A stretch of 22,206 nt of DNA from the IMG/VR virus record IMGVR_UViG_3300030390_000846, positions 1 to 22,206 of that record; one strand, 5' to 3'. Each line of letters begins with the position of its first letter. Position 1 is the stretch's first letter. The position numbers and the translations under genes were made by a program. The notes beneath the pieces are model-generated. The model made no database searches and had not been told where the DNA came from. It was given only the letters and a program-made list of their open reading frames with translations. Positions 9,103-16,936 of the stretch are shown piece after piece. Source of the stretch: a virus.

Positions 9103-11496
9103 TTAGTCAAGTCCAAATTGAGAAAAATCTTCTCCTGTAGTTTCAAAATCTACTGGACCTGAATCGTTTTGTCTTTGGTTTATTAATTGACTTTGTTGAG
9201 TTCCTTGTAATTTAACTCTTTTATCTTTACGATCTTCTATTTGTTGCTCTTTATTATCTTGTTGCCCTATTTTCATTTGAGCTAATTGTTTATTGTATTC
9301 AAATTCTTGAGCTAATAATTGAGATTTTATTTGCATCTCTGTTTGCATTCTCTGTAATTCAAATTGGGATTTAGCTTGCTCTATGTTAAGTTTTTGCTCT
9401 GTTAAAGCTTGTTGTTTTTGAGTTTCCGCTAATGCAACTTCTTGTGCAGTTTTAGTTTGAGCTTGCCCTTGAGCAGCTATAATTTGTTGTTGTTGAGCTT
9501 GATCTCTTTTTATTTTCTTTTTACGTTTTTGCTTTAAAAGTTGATTAGCTAATTTAATGTTTTTTATTTGGCGTATGTCTATAGCGTCTTCTAAATCAAT
9601 TCCACCTCCTTGTAAAGCAATTTGTATATTTTGCTCTAGCATTTGTTGTTCTTCTTCTTCAGGTTCTAATTCTAAATATATACCAAAATCATGAAGATTT
9701 AAATTACTTATTTCAGTCAACGTTTTAGCATTGTACACTGATATACTTTGTAATAAAGCTGAGTGTGTAAGTGGGAAACTTAATACATCTACTATTTTTA
9801 AAGATATATTTTCGCATATTCTAAGAGCTAAATACAAACTAGCTTGATTAATATGTTTAGTAGCTATATTAGATTGATTAGCGGCCATTTTAGCTAAGCC
9901 TACTAAAGCATCTTTATCTGGTAAACTACCATCTCTAGCTTCATTAAGTCCGGTTACGTCACGTATCATTTGTAAATAATATTGATACGTTTGTATAAGA
10001 CTTTGTAATTTAGCACCACCTGATGATGAGGATAATTCTTGAATAGGTATTTTGCCTCTGTTTAATTCTCCATCTTGCGTTAATGATCTACCAACAATAC
10101 TACCAGTTTGGAAATACATGTTTAATGCTTCTGCTGGATTATAGTTTGTGCCATTACCTAAATCAACTTCAGCTAAACCATCCATGTCTAAGAATACACC
10201 ATCTGGAACTAGTCTTGCTAATACTTGTTGCATTTTTAAATGAGTTAACTGTATCATGTCTGCAAAACCAGTAATTTTACTTACTATAGATTCTATTCTG
10301 CCTTTATACATTCTTGGTGCACAAATAGCATAATTCATTTCTACTTTAGTTGTGTCTGCCATGGGTCTAGTCATGTTTTCAGATACTTCCCATTTTAACA
10401 TTGTACTTGTTCCTAAAACCTTAACTCCAGTATATAAAACCTCAATACTTCTTGAAACTTTTTTAAACGTATCCGCTTCCGGTGGGTTAAACATATCTGT
10501 TTTTTGAATTATTTTTTCTAATCCATTATCAGTTTGTTTTAATTTAAAAACTTGATCATGATATGTTTTATATTCAAAATACATTACTTGAACTGTGTTA
10601 TTATCATAATTACCCCAACCAGTTATATACTGTCTATTACCAGGCATTTCTTGAATACGTTGTAATTCGTCTGGTGGTATATTTGGAAATTCTTTTTTAA
10701 GTTCTGGTATAGTTAAAGATTTAACTTCACCTACGTAATATATATCTTGAAAATTAGGATCTTCTGTATATGAATATATCATATGCGCCGGGTCTACGTA
10801 GTCTACAACTATGCCGTTTGCTTTGTTAAACGATGTTTTTGTAGCTGCAATACCGCAAACGACTAAATCATGATTTATTCTACGTTTTGTTAATTGCCAT
10901 TTGTTTCTAGCTAAAGTACTTGTTATAGCTTCTTCTTCTGCTATTTCTATAGCTTGCTTGTAACTAAGTTGCATGTGTAATTCTAACTCTTCTTCAGTTT
11001 CAGGTAATTTATTTAACGGAACGTTAGAGTTTTGAAAACTTGTGCCTAATTGACTTTCAGCTTGGGCCAATATTTCTTTAGCATACATATCTTTTGCTAA
11101 ATTAGTAGCGTAGTCGGTTCTTTTCTTTATTGAATATGGGTCTTGAGAAAAAGCTTTTATATCAAAATTTTTATTTGATATACCATTAACTACTATGTCT
11201 ACAAATTTAGAAATAACAGGAACTGGTTTCCAGTCTAAATTAAGATAAGACAAATCACCATTAATAGATAATTCATCTTTATATTTTTGTACAGATTGCT
11301 CACCTCTAGCGTATAGTCTTAAGTTATGATAATTATTCCAACTTGTAACAAATCTATTACCGTTCGTTCTACCTTGATTAAACCACTCTGTTTCAATAGC
11401 TGAAGCTACTTGTGATCCATATTCCCAAGAAGACTTTTCCGCTGCTGGTACTACCTGACTAGGAAAGGCGCTATTAGAATTAGTATATATATTCAT
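9103..11496 (-). CDS. Portal protein, 797 aa, with long Gln-rich C-terminal coiled coil
   Basis: Portal forms the ring through which DNA enters the head and binds TerL and the adaptor. The gene starts directly after the TerL stop (TAA then ATG, no gap). The N-terminal part has LRLYARGEQSVQKYK and LNLDWKPVPVISKFVDIVVN (about residues 58-104), which I know from portals of marine Bacteroidota phages. The central part has VDPAHMIYSYTEDPNFQDIYY and later PLTHSALL. From residue 613 it changes to EEEEQQ, a basic KQKRKKKIKR patch (about 655-664), then about 100 residues rich in Gln, Glu, Lys and Ala predicted to form a long coiled coil, ending in the acidic EDFSQFGLD. Such a tail would match the barrel of portals from short-tailed phages, although that is inference. 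The large size fits crAss-like or T7/P22-type portals. Confidence 0.85.
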   Translation of the reverse strand: MNIYTNSNSAFPSQVVPAAEKSSWEYGSQVASAIETEWFNQGRTNGNRFVTSWNNYHNLRLYARGEQSVQKYKDELSINGDLSYLNLDWKPVPVISKFVDIVVNGISNKNFDIKAFSQDPYSIKKRTDYATNLAKDMYAKEILAQAESQLGTSFQNSNVPLNKLPETEEELELHMQLSYKQAIEIAEEEAITSTLARNKWQLTKRRINHDLVVCGIAATKTSFNKANGIVVDYVDPAHMIYSYTEDPNFQDIYYVGEVKSLTIPELKKEFPNIPPDELQRIQEMPGNRQYITGWGNYDNNTVQVMYFEYKTYHDQVFKLKQTDNGLEKIIQKTDMFNPPEADTFKKVSRSIEVLYTGVKVLGTSTMLKWEVSENMTRPMADTTKVEMNYAICAPRMYKGRIESIVSKITGFADMIQLTHLKMQQVLARLVPDGVFLDMDGLAEVDLGNGTNYNPAEALNMYFQTGSIVGRSLTQDGELNRGKIPIQELSSSSGGAKLQSLIQTYQYYLQMIRDVTGLNEARDGSLPDKDALVGLAKMAANQSNIATKHINQASLYLALRICENISLKIVDVLSFPLTHSALLQSISVYNAKTLTEISNLNLHDFGIYLELEPEEEEQQMLEQNIQIALQGGGIDLEDAIDIRQIKNIKLANQLLKQKRKKKIKRDQAQQQQIIAAQGQAQTKTAQEVALAETQKQQALTEQKLNIEQAKSQFELQRMQTEMQIKSQLLAQEFEYNKQLAQMKIGQQDNKEQQIEDRKDKRVKLQGTQQSQLINQRQNDSGPVDFETTGEDFSQFGLD

Positions 11497-13710
11497 TTAT
11501 TCAATTATTTTTGACATTGATCCTTTATTGTTAAACTTTTTAATACCCAAGTCATAAACTTTTCTTTCAACAATGGGATTAGGTCTATATTTATTTTTGT
11601 TACAAGCCATTATAGCTAAACCAGAGCTTATAGAAGCATCATGGGTTGTTCTATTGTTTATGTTAAACTTAGCCCAATCTTCTAACGTTCTTTGAAAACA
11701 TATGTCTCCGTAATCGCCATTAGGCTTTAGACCAACGTGTTCGTCTATGTAAGATTCTATAGCAGCAGCATGAGCTTGTTTAATATCTTCGCTAGAATTA
11801 GGTATGCCACCTATTTCTCTTTCTGTGACAGATAATTTATTGTATATTTTATCAGGTCTATTCATTGAATAACCTCTATAACCTCTTCTTTTAAAATGAT
11901 ACAAAAGTCTAGGTTTATTATTTTCACATAATAAAGGCATGCCATAAAATACACAGGCCATTAAAACGTCTTCAAAAAATATTTCAGCTGTTTGAGGTCT
12001 TGATATATATTCTAAGAAAAAATGATTAGCAGGGTGGTTTTCCATTGAAAACTTAGTTAAACCATGTAAAGATCCGTTAGAACCTCTACCGTCTACTGTT
12101 CCTGATATATCATAACTATCACAACCAAAAGCACCCATATGTTCATTGCCAGGGTATTTTTTGCCTTGTTTAATTATAAGTTTATTTTGTAATATAACTG
12201 AAGGTATCCAAGAAACAAAAAATCTTCCACTTTTATTTGGTACAAATATAACATTAGTATCTTTAACACCGTTTGTCCATTGAAAATTACCTTGCGTTAT
12301 ATTATTGTTAAATTTTAAATCTGCGTTCCAATCTATTTGCTCGTAGATTTTAGTTAAATTAAATAGTGATGATTTTGCTTCATCTCTAAATGCATGTTCT
12401 TCGGTTCTAGGAAATTGACGATAAAATTCATTTAAACCATCTTGATCACCTTTTAAACCATCAACTTCGTTTTGCCAATATTCTATTACACCTATTTTTA
12501 TTTCTGTTCCATGTGGATCTTTGGCAGGTATTTTTGGCGTGTCGAATACAGGTATGCCATAAGAATCAATGTATCCTTCGTAGTTCCATTCCATAGGTAT
12601 GAACAAAGAATAGAGTCCTGAACGAGTCTGTCCGTTGGAGTTTCTTTTTGTAACATCTGAATCATAGTATAGTTTTTTAAAATTAGCTCCTCCTTTGTCT
12701 AAAGCATTTGACGTTGATCCCATCATGCATTTGCCAATAATTTTACTACCTAATCTAAGTGTAGTTTTAGTAACTCTCCAGTTGTTTAATATATTATTAG
12801 GTCTTTCCCATTTTCCACTTTCATCATGTACTAGTAGTTTTAATTTTTCACCGTCATAAGCATTATCTCCAGTGTTCTTCCAATCAATAGTTGTATCAAG
12901 ACCTGCTAACTCTTCGTTTTTTTCTGTAGATACTATAGACCTTCTTGTAAACTTTGAAGCTGGCACTCTATAGGCTAATTCTGTTTTAGGTCGATCCATA
13001 CCATCTTGTATGGGTTTAAAAAAGAAAGGATAATTAACTGATATAGGCACTACTTTGTCTGTAAACATTTTTTTAGCATCAGCACCTGATTTTGATAGTA
13101 TACCAAACCTTGAGTCAGTTGATATAGTAGCCATGTTAACACATTCGCCAGAAGCCATAAATGAAAATCCAGAACGTCTGTTTTTAAGATACGACATACC
13201 GTAACATCTATGATCTGCTATACATGCAGCCCAAAATATAAAAAATAATCTATTTGATTCTCTAAAATCTGGTTTACCAACGTCAATTTTTGACCATTGT
13301 AAATACATATAATGAGTACCAGTAATGTATATAGGTTTACCTTTGTTTATGTACCAAAAACCTTCTTCACGTCTTTTAAATTCTTCGTCAATATAGTCAT
13401 ACCATTTTTCTTTAAAATCGTCTGGATATTCTCTCCAATCAAAAACAGTTTTTATTTTTTTTAATACTTTTGGTAATTCTTTTCGCTCCCATTTGTCAGT
13501 ATCAAACTTATGAATATTATCTTGCTTAGGTAAGGCTATTTTAAGATTTTGTATTTCATAAACCTCTCCAATTTGTCCAGTGTTAGATATGACAACCATA
13601 TCATAGTCATCGTTATACCCGTGCTTCCATTTTTTATACCTATTCATTCTTTTAAGAATTTTAGGCTTAACATGGTCTTTTAATACTTTATACAAAGATT
13701 GTTTATACAT
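11497..13710 (-). CDS. terL: Terminase large subunit (packaging ATPase-nuclease), 737 aa
   Basis: TerL drives DNA into the prohead and cuts the concatemer. The ATPase part starts after a long N-terminal region of about 170 residues. A Walker A-like stretch reads NRRSGFSFMAS (177-187), without the classic GKS/GKT. Walker B is LKLLVHDE (290-297) with D296 and E297. The nuclease domain shows the three expected acidic sites: D531 in GAFGCDSYDIS, E596 in MPLLCENN, and D691 in TTHDASISSGLA. It overlaps the upstream 91-residue gene by one base (TAATG) and abuts portal. The length is greater than the usual 450-600, due to the N-terminal extension and spacer segments, as in TerL of crAss-like and other Bacteroidota phages. 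Assignment is firm; the packaging mode is not evident. Confidence 0.92.
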   Translation of the reverse strand: MYKQSLYKVLKDHVKPKILKRMNRYKKWKHGYNDDYDMVVISNTGQIGEVYEIQNLKIALPKQDNIHKFDTDKWERKELPKVLKKIKTVFDWREYPDDFKEKWYDYIDEEFKRREEGFWYINKGKPIYITGTHYMYLQWSKIDVGKPDFRESNRLFFIFWAACIADHRCYGMSYLKNRRSGFSFMASGECVNMATISTDSRFGILSKSGADAKKMFTDKVVPISVNYPFFFKPIQDGMDRPKTELAYRVPASKFTRRSIVSTEKNEELAGLDTTIDWKNTGDNAYDGEKLKLLVHDESGKWERPNNILNNWRVTKTTLRLGSKIIGKCMMGSTSNALDKGGANFKKLYYDSDVTKRNSNGQTRSGLYSLFIPMEWNYEGYIDSYGIPVFDTPKIPAKDPHGTEIKIGVIEYWQNEVDGLKGDQDGLNEFYRQFPRTEEHAFRDEAKSSLFNLTKIYEQIDWNADLKFNNNITQGNFQWTNGVKDTNVIFVPNKSGRFFVSWIPSVILQNKLIIKQGKKYPGNEHMGAFGCDSYDISGTVDGRGSNGSLHGLTKFSMENHPANHFFLEYISRPQTAEIFFEDVLMACVFYGMPLLCENNKPRLLYHFKRRGYRGYSMNRPDKIYNKLSVTEREIGGIPNSSEDIKQAHAAAIESYIDEHVGLKPNGDYGDICFQRTLEDWAKFNINNRTTHDASISSGLAIMACNKNKYRPNPIVERKVYDLGIKKFNNKGSMSKIIE

Positions 13711-13985
13711 TATTTAGACCTCCCTTCAGCAAAACCACGAAACGTAGTTTCTTTTTTAACTTCTTTAGGCTTTTCATCTAGCATGTCTTGCTCTTCTTGT
13801 ATTCTGGTAAGAATTTCAAAAGCATCAAATATACATAGTTTTTTTGTAGCTGCTGCATTTTTAAGTCTATCAGCAGTAATGTCATCTTCTCCATCTACAA
13901 TAGGTTCTTTAGCAACTTTGATTAATTCTTCAACTGCTACTCGCCCAGCTAGGATTATACTCTGTTTGGTTTTTTTGATTTCCAT
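13710..13985 (-). CDS. Small helical protein upstream of TerL, possible small terminase, 91 aa
   Basis: Almost wholly helical and charged, with LAGRVAVEELIKVAKEP, a DRLKNAAATKKLCIFDAFEI stretch, and a helix rich in E and Q (TRIQEEQDMLDEKPKEVKKE), then a basic end. It is translationally coupled to TerL by TAATG. The position directly before TerL is where a small terminase subunit usually sits, and the length is at the low end for that family. I see no helix-turn-helix motif, so TerS is only a possibility. Its start lies 56 bases inside the preceding 201-residue gene. No later Met gives a plausible start, since the next is residue 68, so the long overlap seems real. Confidence 0.6.
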   Translation of the reverse strand: MEIKKTKQSIILAGRVAVEELIKVAKEPIVDGEDDITADRLKNAAATKKLCIFDAFEILTRIQEEQDMLDEKPKEVKKETTFRGFAEGRSK

Positions 13986-14535
13986 ACTTAATTACAATAT
14001 CATTTGATTTCATACAATATAAACGCTTGTTATCAACTACAAAGTCATATTCACCGTTAGGCGTATAACCTACAGTATCTCCCTCGTTAATTCCTAGCGC
14101 TTCTAATGAGCTATTACCTATTTTTAATATACCAATAAGACTTTGCTCTTTTTCAACCTTAAATTTATTATTACTTTTTACAGGTTGTATAAAACATCTA
14201 TCATTTATAGAGTTCCATTTGTCTTTTGTTTTGTATAAATATATTTGATCTAACGCGCAAAAATATTTATTATTTTTAAAATAAGATCTTGATTTTTTCT
14301 TAACGCCTTTTATATCATAAAAAGTTCTAAACACATTATGATGTATTAATATTAAATCTCCTTTTTTTATAGAAGTTTTATAAGCTAAAGGTGTTGCTAG
14401 CACTTTAGCAACATTATTAACAAACTTATAACTCTCTATTTTTGTATTTAGTATTATATCAACGTTGCCTAATTTTATTTTATTATCATAAGTATCACCT
14501 AGTGGTTCTACTATAAAATCATACAAACTATTCAT
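13930..14535 (-). CDS. Tandem GroES-like (Cpn10-fold) protein, 201 aa
   Basis: The sequence reads as two Cpn10-like modules. Module 1 (about 1-102): LYDFIVEPLG as first strand; a loop with hydrophobic tripeptide I27-I28-L29 like the GroES mobile loop (IVL); KVLATP (44-49), matching the GroES GEVLAVG strand; IKKGDLILIHHN (56-67), matching the KVGD.V.F strand; and a final DQIYLY (96-101) matching the GroES C-terminal strand. Residues 68-95 form an extra insertion. Module 2 (about 111-185): NDRCFIQPV, IGILKIGN (134-141), GINEGDTVGY (148-157), EYDFVVDNKRLYCM and NDIVIKYG (178-185). Module 2 lacks a mobile-loop tripeptide, and both have short links where GroES carries its roof hairpin. Plant Cpn20 is a known tandem Cpn10. 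The TAATG coupling joins it to the upstream gene. A co-chaperonin role is inference; a structural reuse of the fold is possible. Confidence 0.6.
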   Translation of the reverse strand: MNSLYDFIVEPLGDTYDNKIKLGNVDIILNTKIESYKFVNNVAKVLATPLAYKTSIKKGDLILIHHNVFRTFYDIKGVKKKSRSYFKNNKYFCALDQIYLYKTKDKWNSINDRCFIQPVKSNNKFKVEKEQSLIGILKIGNSSLEALGINEGDTVGYTPNGEYDFVVDNKRLYCMKSNDIVIKYGNQKNQTEYNPSWASSS

Positions 14536-14762
14536 TAATATTTAAGGTCGTACTCAACGGATATAGCCATGTTAGAGTTAAATTTTTTCCATGGCAATAT
14601 CTCATTGTTTTTCTTTATATGTATATTATAAGAATTATCTGAATCTTCAAATAGAATATGTGATATTTCATGACCACCATATACTTCTTGGCCTACAGAA
14701 TAATGCATGGCATCATTTTTATAGTCTGATCCAATACTAATTTTTCTAATATTATTTGTCAT
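14535..14762 (-). CDS. Small conserved unknown protein, 75 aa
   Basis: I place the start at 14762 (MTNNIRKISIG), where the ATG overlaps the end of the upstream coiled-coil gene by 11 bases. An in-frame ATG further up at 14804 would overlap that gene by 53 bases and adds a segment unlike the rest. The protein is beta-rich: IRKISIG, a VGQEVYGGHEISHI turn, YNIHIKKNNE, then LPWKKFN and AISVEYDL at the end. This closing pattern (W-K-x-F-N then E-Y-D-L) I associate with small proteins of Bacteroidota phages, of unknown function. Its stop overlaps the next start as TAATG. Confidence 0.65.
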   Translation of the reverse strand: MTNNIRKISIGSDYKNDAMHYSVGQEVYGGHEISHILFEDSDNSYNIHIKKNNEILPWKKFNSNMAISVEYDLKY

Positions 14763-15003
14763 CTTCTTTTTCGATGTCTGTATAACTACCGTCTTTAAGA
14801 TCAATATTTACTTGACCATATTCTTCTTCAAGTTCTTTTTTAGTTTTATCAATTTCTTTAGAAACTTCTAAAACTTGAGCGTGAACACCTTGTTTTTGAG
14901 ACTCTAAAACACCTATAGTTCTAAGTAGCTCGTTTAATTTTCCTTGTTGATCATTTACAGTTTTTAACTGTTCTTTTGTGATCATTTTTTTTGCTTCTTC
15001 CAT
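14752..15003 (-). CDS. Small coiled-coil protein, 83 aa
   Basis: Residues 8-62 form one long amphipathic helix (ITKEQLKTVNDQQGKLNELL, then EVSKEIDKTKKELEEEYG), followed by NIDLKDGSY and an acidic tail. The motif ending in EEEYGQVNIDLKDGSY is one I recall in many marine phage genomes, where it has no known function. The leader before the ATG is a run of AATTA/AAATT units without a Shine-Dalgarno sequence. It starts 36 bases after the holin-like gene ends. A dimeric or trimeric coiled coil is the most that can be inferred. Confidence 0.7.
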   Translation of the reverse strand: MEEAKKMITKEQLKTVNDQQGKLNELLRTIGVLESQKQGVHAQVLEVSKEIDKTKKELEEEYGQVNIDLKDGSYTDIEKEDDK

Positions 15004-15039
15004 AATTTAATTTAATTTAATTGTTATTTGTTTGTACTA

Positions 15040-15501
15040 TTATTTATTATTACTTATTGATTTAAATTTTTCCGCTCCTCGCGAACCAAAATATGCTACG
15101 TATACTGTAGTTACTAAAGTTTTTAATAATCCTATCCACTCTTGCTCTACTGTAAATGATATTTCATGATGACTATCAACCCATATAAAGGCTATTGTCA
15201 TTATAGATAAAAATATTAAACACATTGGTCGTGTGTTCTTAGAAAGCCATGAATCGCTTTTCATATCACTAGACCAACGTTTTGTTATTTCTTGCATTTC
15301 AACCATATCTTGTTCTAATAGTTTTAATGCTTTTTCTTTATCTTCTATAGATATAACAGGATCTTTTTTAATTAAGTTTTTAACTAAACCAAATAAACCC
15401 GCGTCTGGTAATACATTACCGGCTATGTCAATAATACCAGGGGCAGCCTTGTTTAAAAACTGCCCTACTTTGGTATTTTTGAATTGTTTTTTATTGCTCA
15501 T
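15040..15501 (-). CDS. Holin-like membrane protein (3TM-type family), 153 aa
   Basis: Residues 1-45 hold an amphipathic segment rich in G, A and L (AAPGIIDIAGNVLPDAGLFG), which may dip into the membrane. A charged helix follows (EDKEKALKLLEQDMVEMQEI), then the family-like motif RWSSDMKSDSWLSKNTRP (75-92). Two clear membrane helices come next: about 92-109 (MCLIFLSIMTIAFIWV) and 122-138 (WIGLLKTLVTTVYVAYFG), closing with a GSRGAEK motif. This order matches the phage holin family with a Trp-Leu-Ser-Lys-Asn-x-Arg-Pro motif found in marine phages and gene transfer agents. A holin would release endolysin at lysis; no endolysin is evident next to it. The start overlaps the 69-residue gene by 11 bases. 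Confidence 0.7.
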   Translation of the reverse strand: MSNKKQFKNTKVGQFLNKAAPGIIDIAGNVLPDAGLFGLVKNLIKKDPVISIEDKEKALKLLEQDMVEMQEITKRWSSDMKSDSWLSKNTRPMCLIFLSIMTIAFIWVDSHHEISFTVEQEWIGLLKTLVTTVYVAYFGSRGAEKFKSISNNK

Positions 15502-15700
15502 TTAGTTTTGTTTCTAAAACTTGACTTCCATTTGGAAAAATGTAATCATAACCAGGATACATAATTGTTGTATAACCTCTATTGTCAACTCCTTTTACCT
15601 TATGCTCAACACCTTTCATAGTTATTTTATTGCTAGGTATTAAATTAGATTTTTTATTGACGTCAGGACTATTTTTTAAATAACCTTTTTGTGAATACAT
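15491..15700 (-). CDS. Small conserved phage protein, 69 aa
   Basis: The layout is a short N-terminus with QKGYLKNSPDVN, then NLIPSNKITMKGV, a beta hairpin KVKGVDNRGYTTIMYPG, and FPNGSQVLET. The pattern of NSPD, I-x-M, then MYPG-x-x-Y-x-FP is one I recall from small proteins encoded between structural genes in marine Bacteroidota phages. They are sometimes found in virions, but the function is unknown. It overlaps the holin-like gene by 11 bases (ATGAGCAATAA). There is no signal or membrane segment. Confidence 0.65.
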   Translation of the reverse strand: MYSQKGYLKNSPDVNKKSNLIPSNKITMKGVEHKVKGVDNRGYTTIMYPGYDYIFPNGSQVLETKLNEQ

Positions 15701-15710
15701 TTATTTTGTT

Positions 15711-16409
15711 TTAGTTGGGGTCTTGACTAGAGCGAAATGCTGATAACAATGATTGTCCTGCCTTTTTTTGAACTGCTGATTCATCTACTCCAAAGTGTTT
15801 TGCTCCTGAAGCGCCAGGTTTAACTCCAGTAGCCGATAAACTACTGTTGCCACCCACAGTTCCAGCAACATTTCCAAATTGAAGTTTATCTCCATACATG
15901 TCTTTAGCTATAGCTCCTTCACCTCTTTTAACAAGGTTTAAAGAATCTTTAAATTGACCTGCTGATTCTATTAAGTTAGCTCTTTTTTGGTCTGCTAGCA
16001 TTGATTTTTGTTGATCATCTCCAGCTGATATTGCAAACTTTGCAAAAGCATCTGCGTCAAGAGTTTTACCTTGAGCTGCTCCTTTACCCATTATAGAGTT
16101 TACTTTAGCCGCTCCTTTTGCATAACCGTTAACTCTTGCTGGTCCAAAATTTTGAGTATATCCCATTGATCTTCCTGGTCCTTCGTAATCTTTTTTAGAC
16201 TTTGAATCGTCTCCTTTTTTTCCGCCGTACTCAGCAGGTCCTTTTTTGTCCATATGCATTTTACCTTTACCTGGTCCCATTTTGTCGCTTCCTTTTTTGT
16301 TCATTGTTTCGTCTCTACCGTCTACTGGTCCTTTTTCTGATAATTCTTTTGATTCTTGTGCTGCGCCAGCTTTTGAGCTAACCGCATCGTATTTCATGTT
16401 GTTTGGCAT
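15711..16409 (-). CDS. Gly/Lys-rich low-complexity protein, 232 aa, unknown
   Basis: Residues 25-80 are dominated by K, G, D, M and P, with KKGSDKMGPGKGKMHMDKKG and KKGPAEYGGKKGD units, and look disordered. The C-terminal two thirds are more regular: GPARVNGYAKGAAKVNSIMG, LDADAFAKFAISAGDDQQKS, a charged helix region, then G- and S-rich stretches (VAGTVGGNSSLSATGVKPG). A GPGK motif also occurs in the 147-residue protein at 17422-17865. I recognise no family. Its setting among small genes before the lysis and packaging block suggests a virion or assembly role, but that is inference. The leader TTTAAAAAAAAACACA is A-rich without a Shine-Dalgarno sequence. Confidence 0.65.
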   Translation of the reverse strand: MPNNMKYDAVSSKAGAAQESKELSEKGPVDGRDETMNKKGSDKMGPGKGKMHMDKKGPAEYGGKKGDDSKSKKDYEGPGRSMGYTQNFGPARVNGYAKGAAKVNSIMGKGAAQGKTLDADAFAKFAISAGDDQQKSMLADQKRANLIESAGQFKDSLNLVKRGEGAIAKDMYGDKLQFGNVAGTVGGNSSLSATGVKPGASGAKHFGVDESAVQKKAGQSLLSAFRSSQDPN

Positions 16410-16420
16410 TGTGTTTTTTT

Positions 16421-16774
16421 TTAAATATTATTATTTAGTTTTATTTCTTTTTTGTAAGGTTGTATTTCCCAAGGTTGTGTTGGATCACCGGATGCCATAT
16501 GCTTGTAATCTATTTCTTTGCCTTTCCACCAGACAACTTGTTTACCTGCACCATTTTCTCCGTAATCTAAATCTCCTCTTTTAAATTGATTAACATGTTC
16601 CATTTCATGAGTAAGAGTTTGTAACTTTTTATAAGGATCTTTCTCGTCTTTATTAAAAACAATAGATCCTGATTTAAGCGTTCTAGCATAAACTGGATCA
16701 TCACCCATATCTCTTTCAAACATCGGAGTGCTTAAAAGGTCTAAATTAAAAGGTGATTTTATTTTAAATGCCAT
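16421..16774 (-). CDS. HExxH zincin-like metallopeptidase, 117 aa
   Basis: The zinc motif HEMEH is at residues 56-60, on a helix (KKLQTLTHEMEHVNQFKRGD). Downstream E103 in QPWEIQP is a candidate third ligand, as in zincin-like proteins where a WE pair follows the helix. The basic VVWWKGKEIDY strand lies between. I chose the ATG at 16774 (MAFKIKSPF): an in-frame ATG at 16849 would add 25 residues that overlap the small upstream gene out of frame. With the chosen start, the two genes are one base apart (TAA, C, ATG). It is a single small domain, with no signal peptide. Roles could be processing of a virion or host protein, or cell-wall entry; neither is shown by sequence. Confidence 0.65.
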   Translation of the reverse strand: MAFKIKSPFNLDLLSTPMFERDMGDDPVYARTLKSGSIVFNKDEKDPYKKLQTLTHEMEHVNQFKRGDLDYGENGAGKQVVWWKGKEIDYKHMASGDPTQPWEIQPYKKEIKLNNNI

Positions 16775-16775
16775 G

Positions 16776-16931
16776 TTATTTTTTGTAAGGAAATTTACTG
16801 TTAAACCATTCTTGTCTTCTTTCGCATCCACAAGGTAAATTAAGACCATCAGACACTCTGTCTACAATGGTCTTAACACCTGTTCTTTCCGTGAACTTAG
16901 CTATACTATCGCCTAATCCTCGAGATTTCAT
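16776..16931 (-). CDS. Short CGC-motif protein, 51 aa
   Basis: ATG at 16931-16929, stop TAA at 16778-16776. The product has the pattern RGLGDSIAKFTERTGVKTIV, then VDRVSDGLNLPCGCERRQEW and FNSKFPYKK. The layout G-[LI]-G-D, then TG-[IV]-K, then PCGC-x-x-R, then L/F-N-x-x-FP is one I associate with small proteins of many Bacteroidota phages. The two Cys (34, 36) could bind metal or form a thiol pair. It is below 60 residues and easily overlooked. It starts 5 bases after the 137-residue gene stops and ends one base before the zincin start, which supports it as a real gene. The function is unknown. Confidence 0.75.
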   Translation of the reverse strand: MKSRGLGDSIAKFTERTGVKTIVDRVSDGLNLPCGCERRQEWFNSKFPYKK

Positions 16932-16936
16932 CAATT

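Noticed and set aside
13699-14007. Plus-strand open frame of 102 codons
   Set aside because: It is antisense to the TerL-upstream gene and has no independent support.
14535-14804. Longer 89-residue form with start at 14804
   Set aside because: It would overlap the coiled-coil gene by 53 bases; the ATG at 14762 gives an 11-base overlap and a conserved-looking start.
16421-16849. Longer zincin with start at 16849
   Set aside because: The extra 25 residues overlap the 51-residue gene out of frame; the ATG at 16774 gives a 1-base junction.
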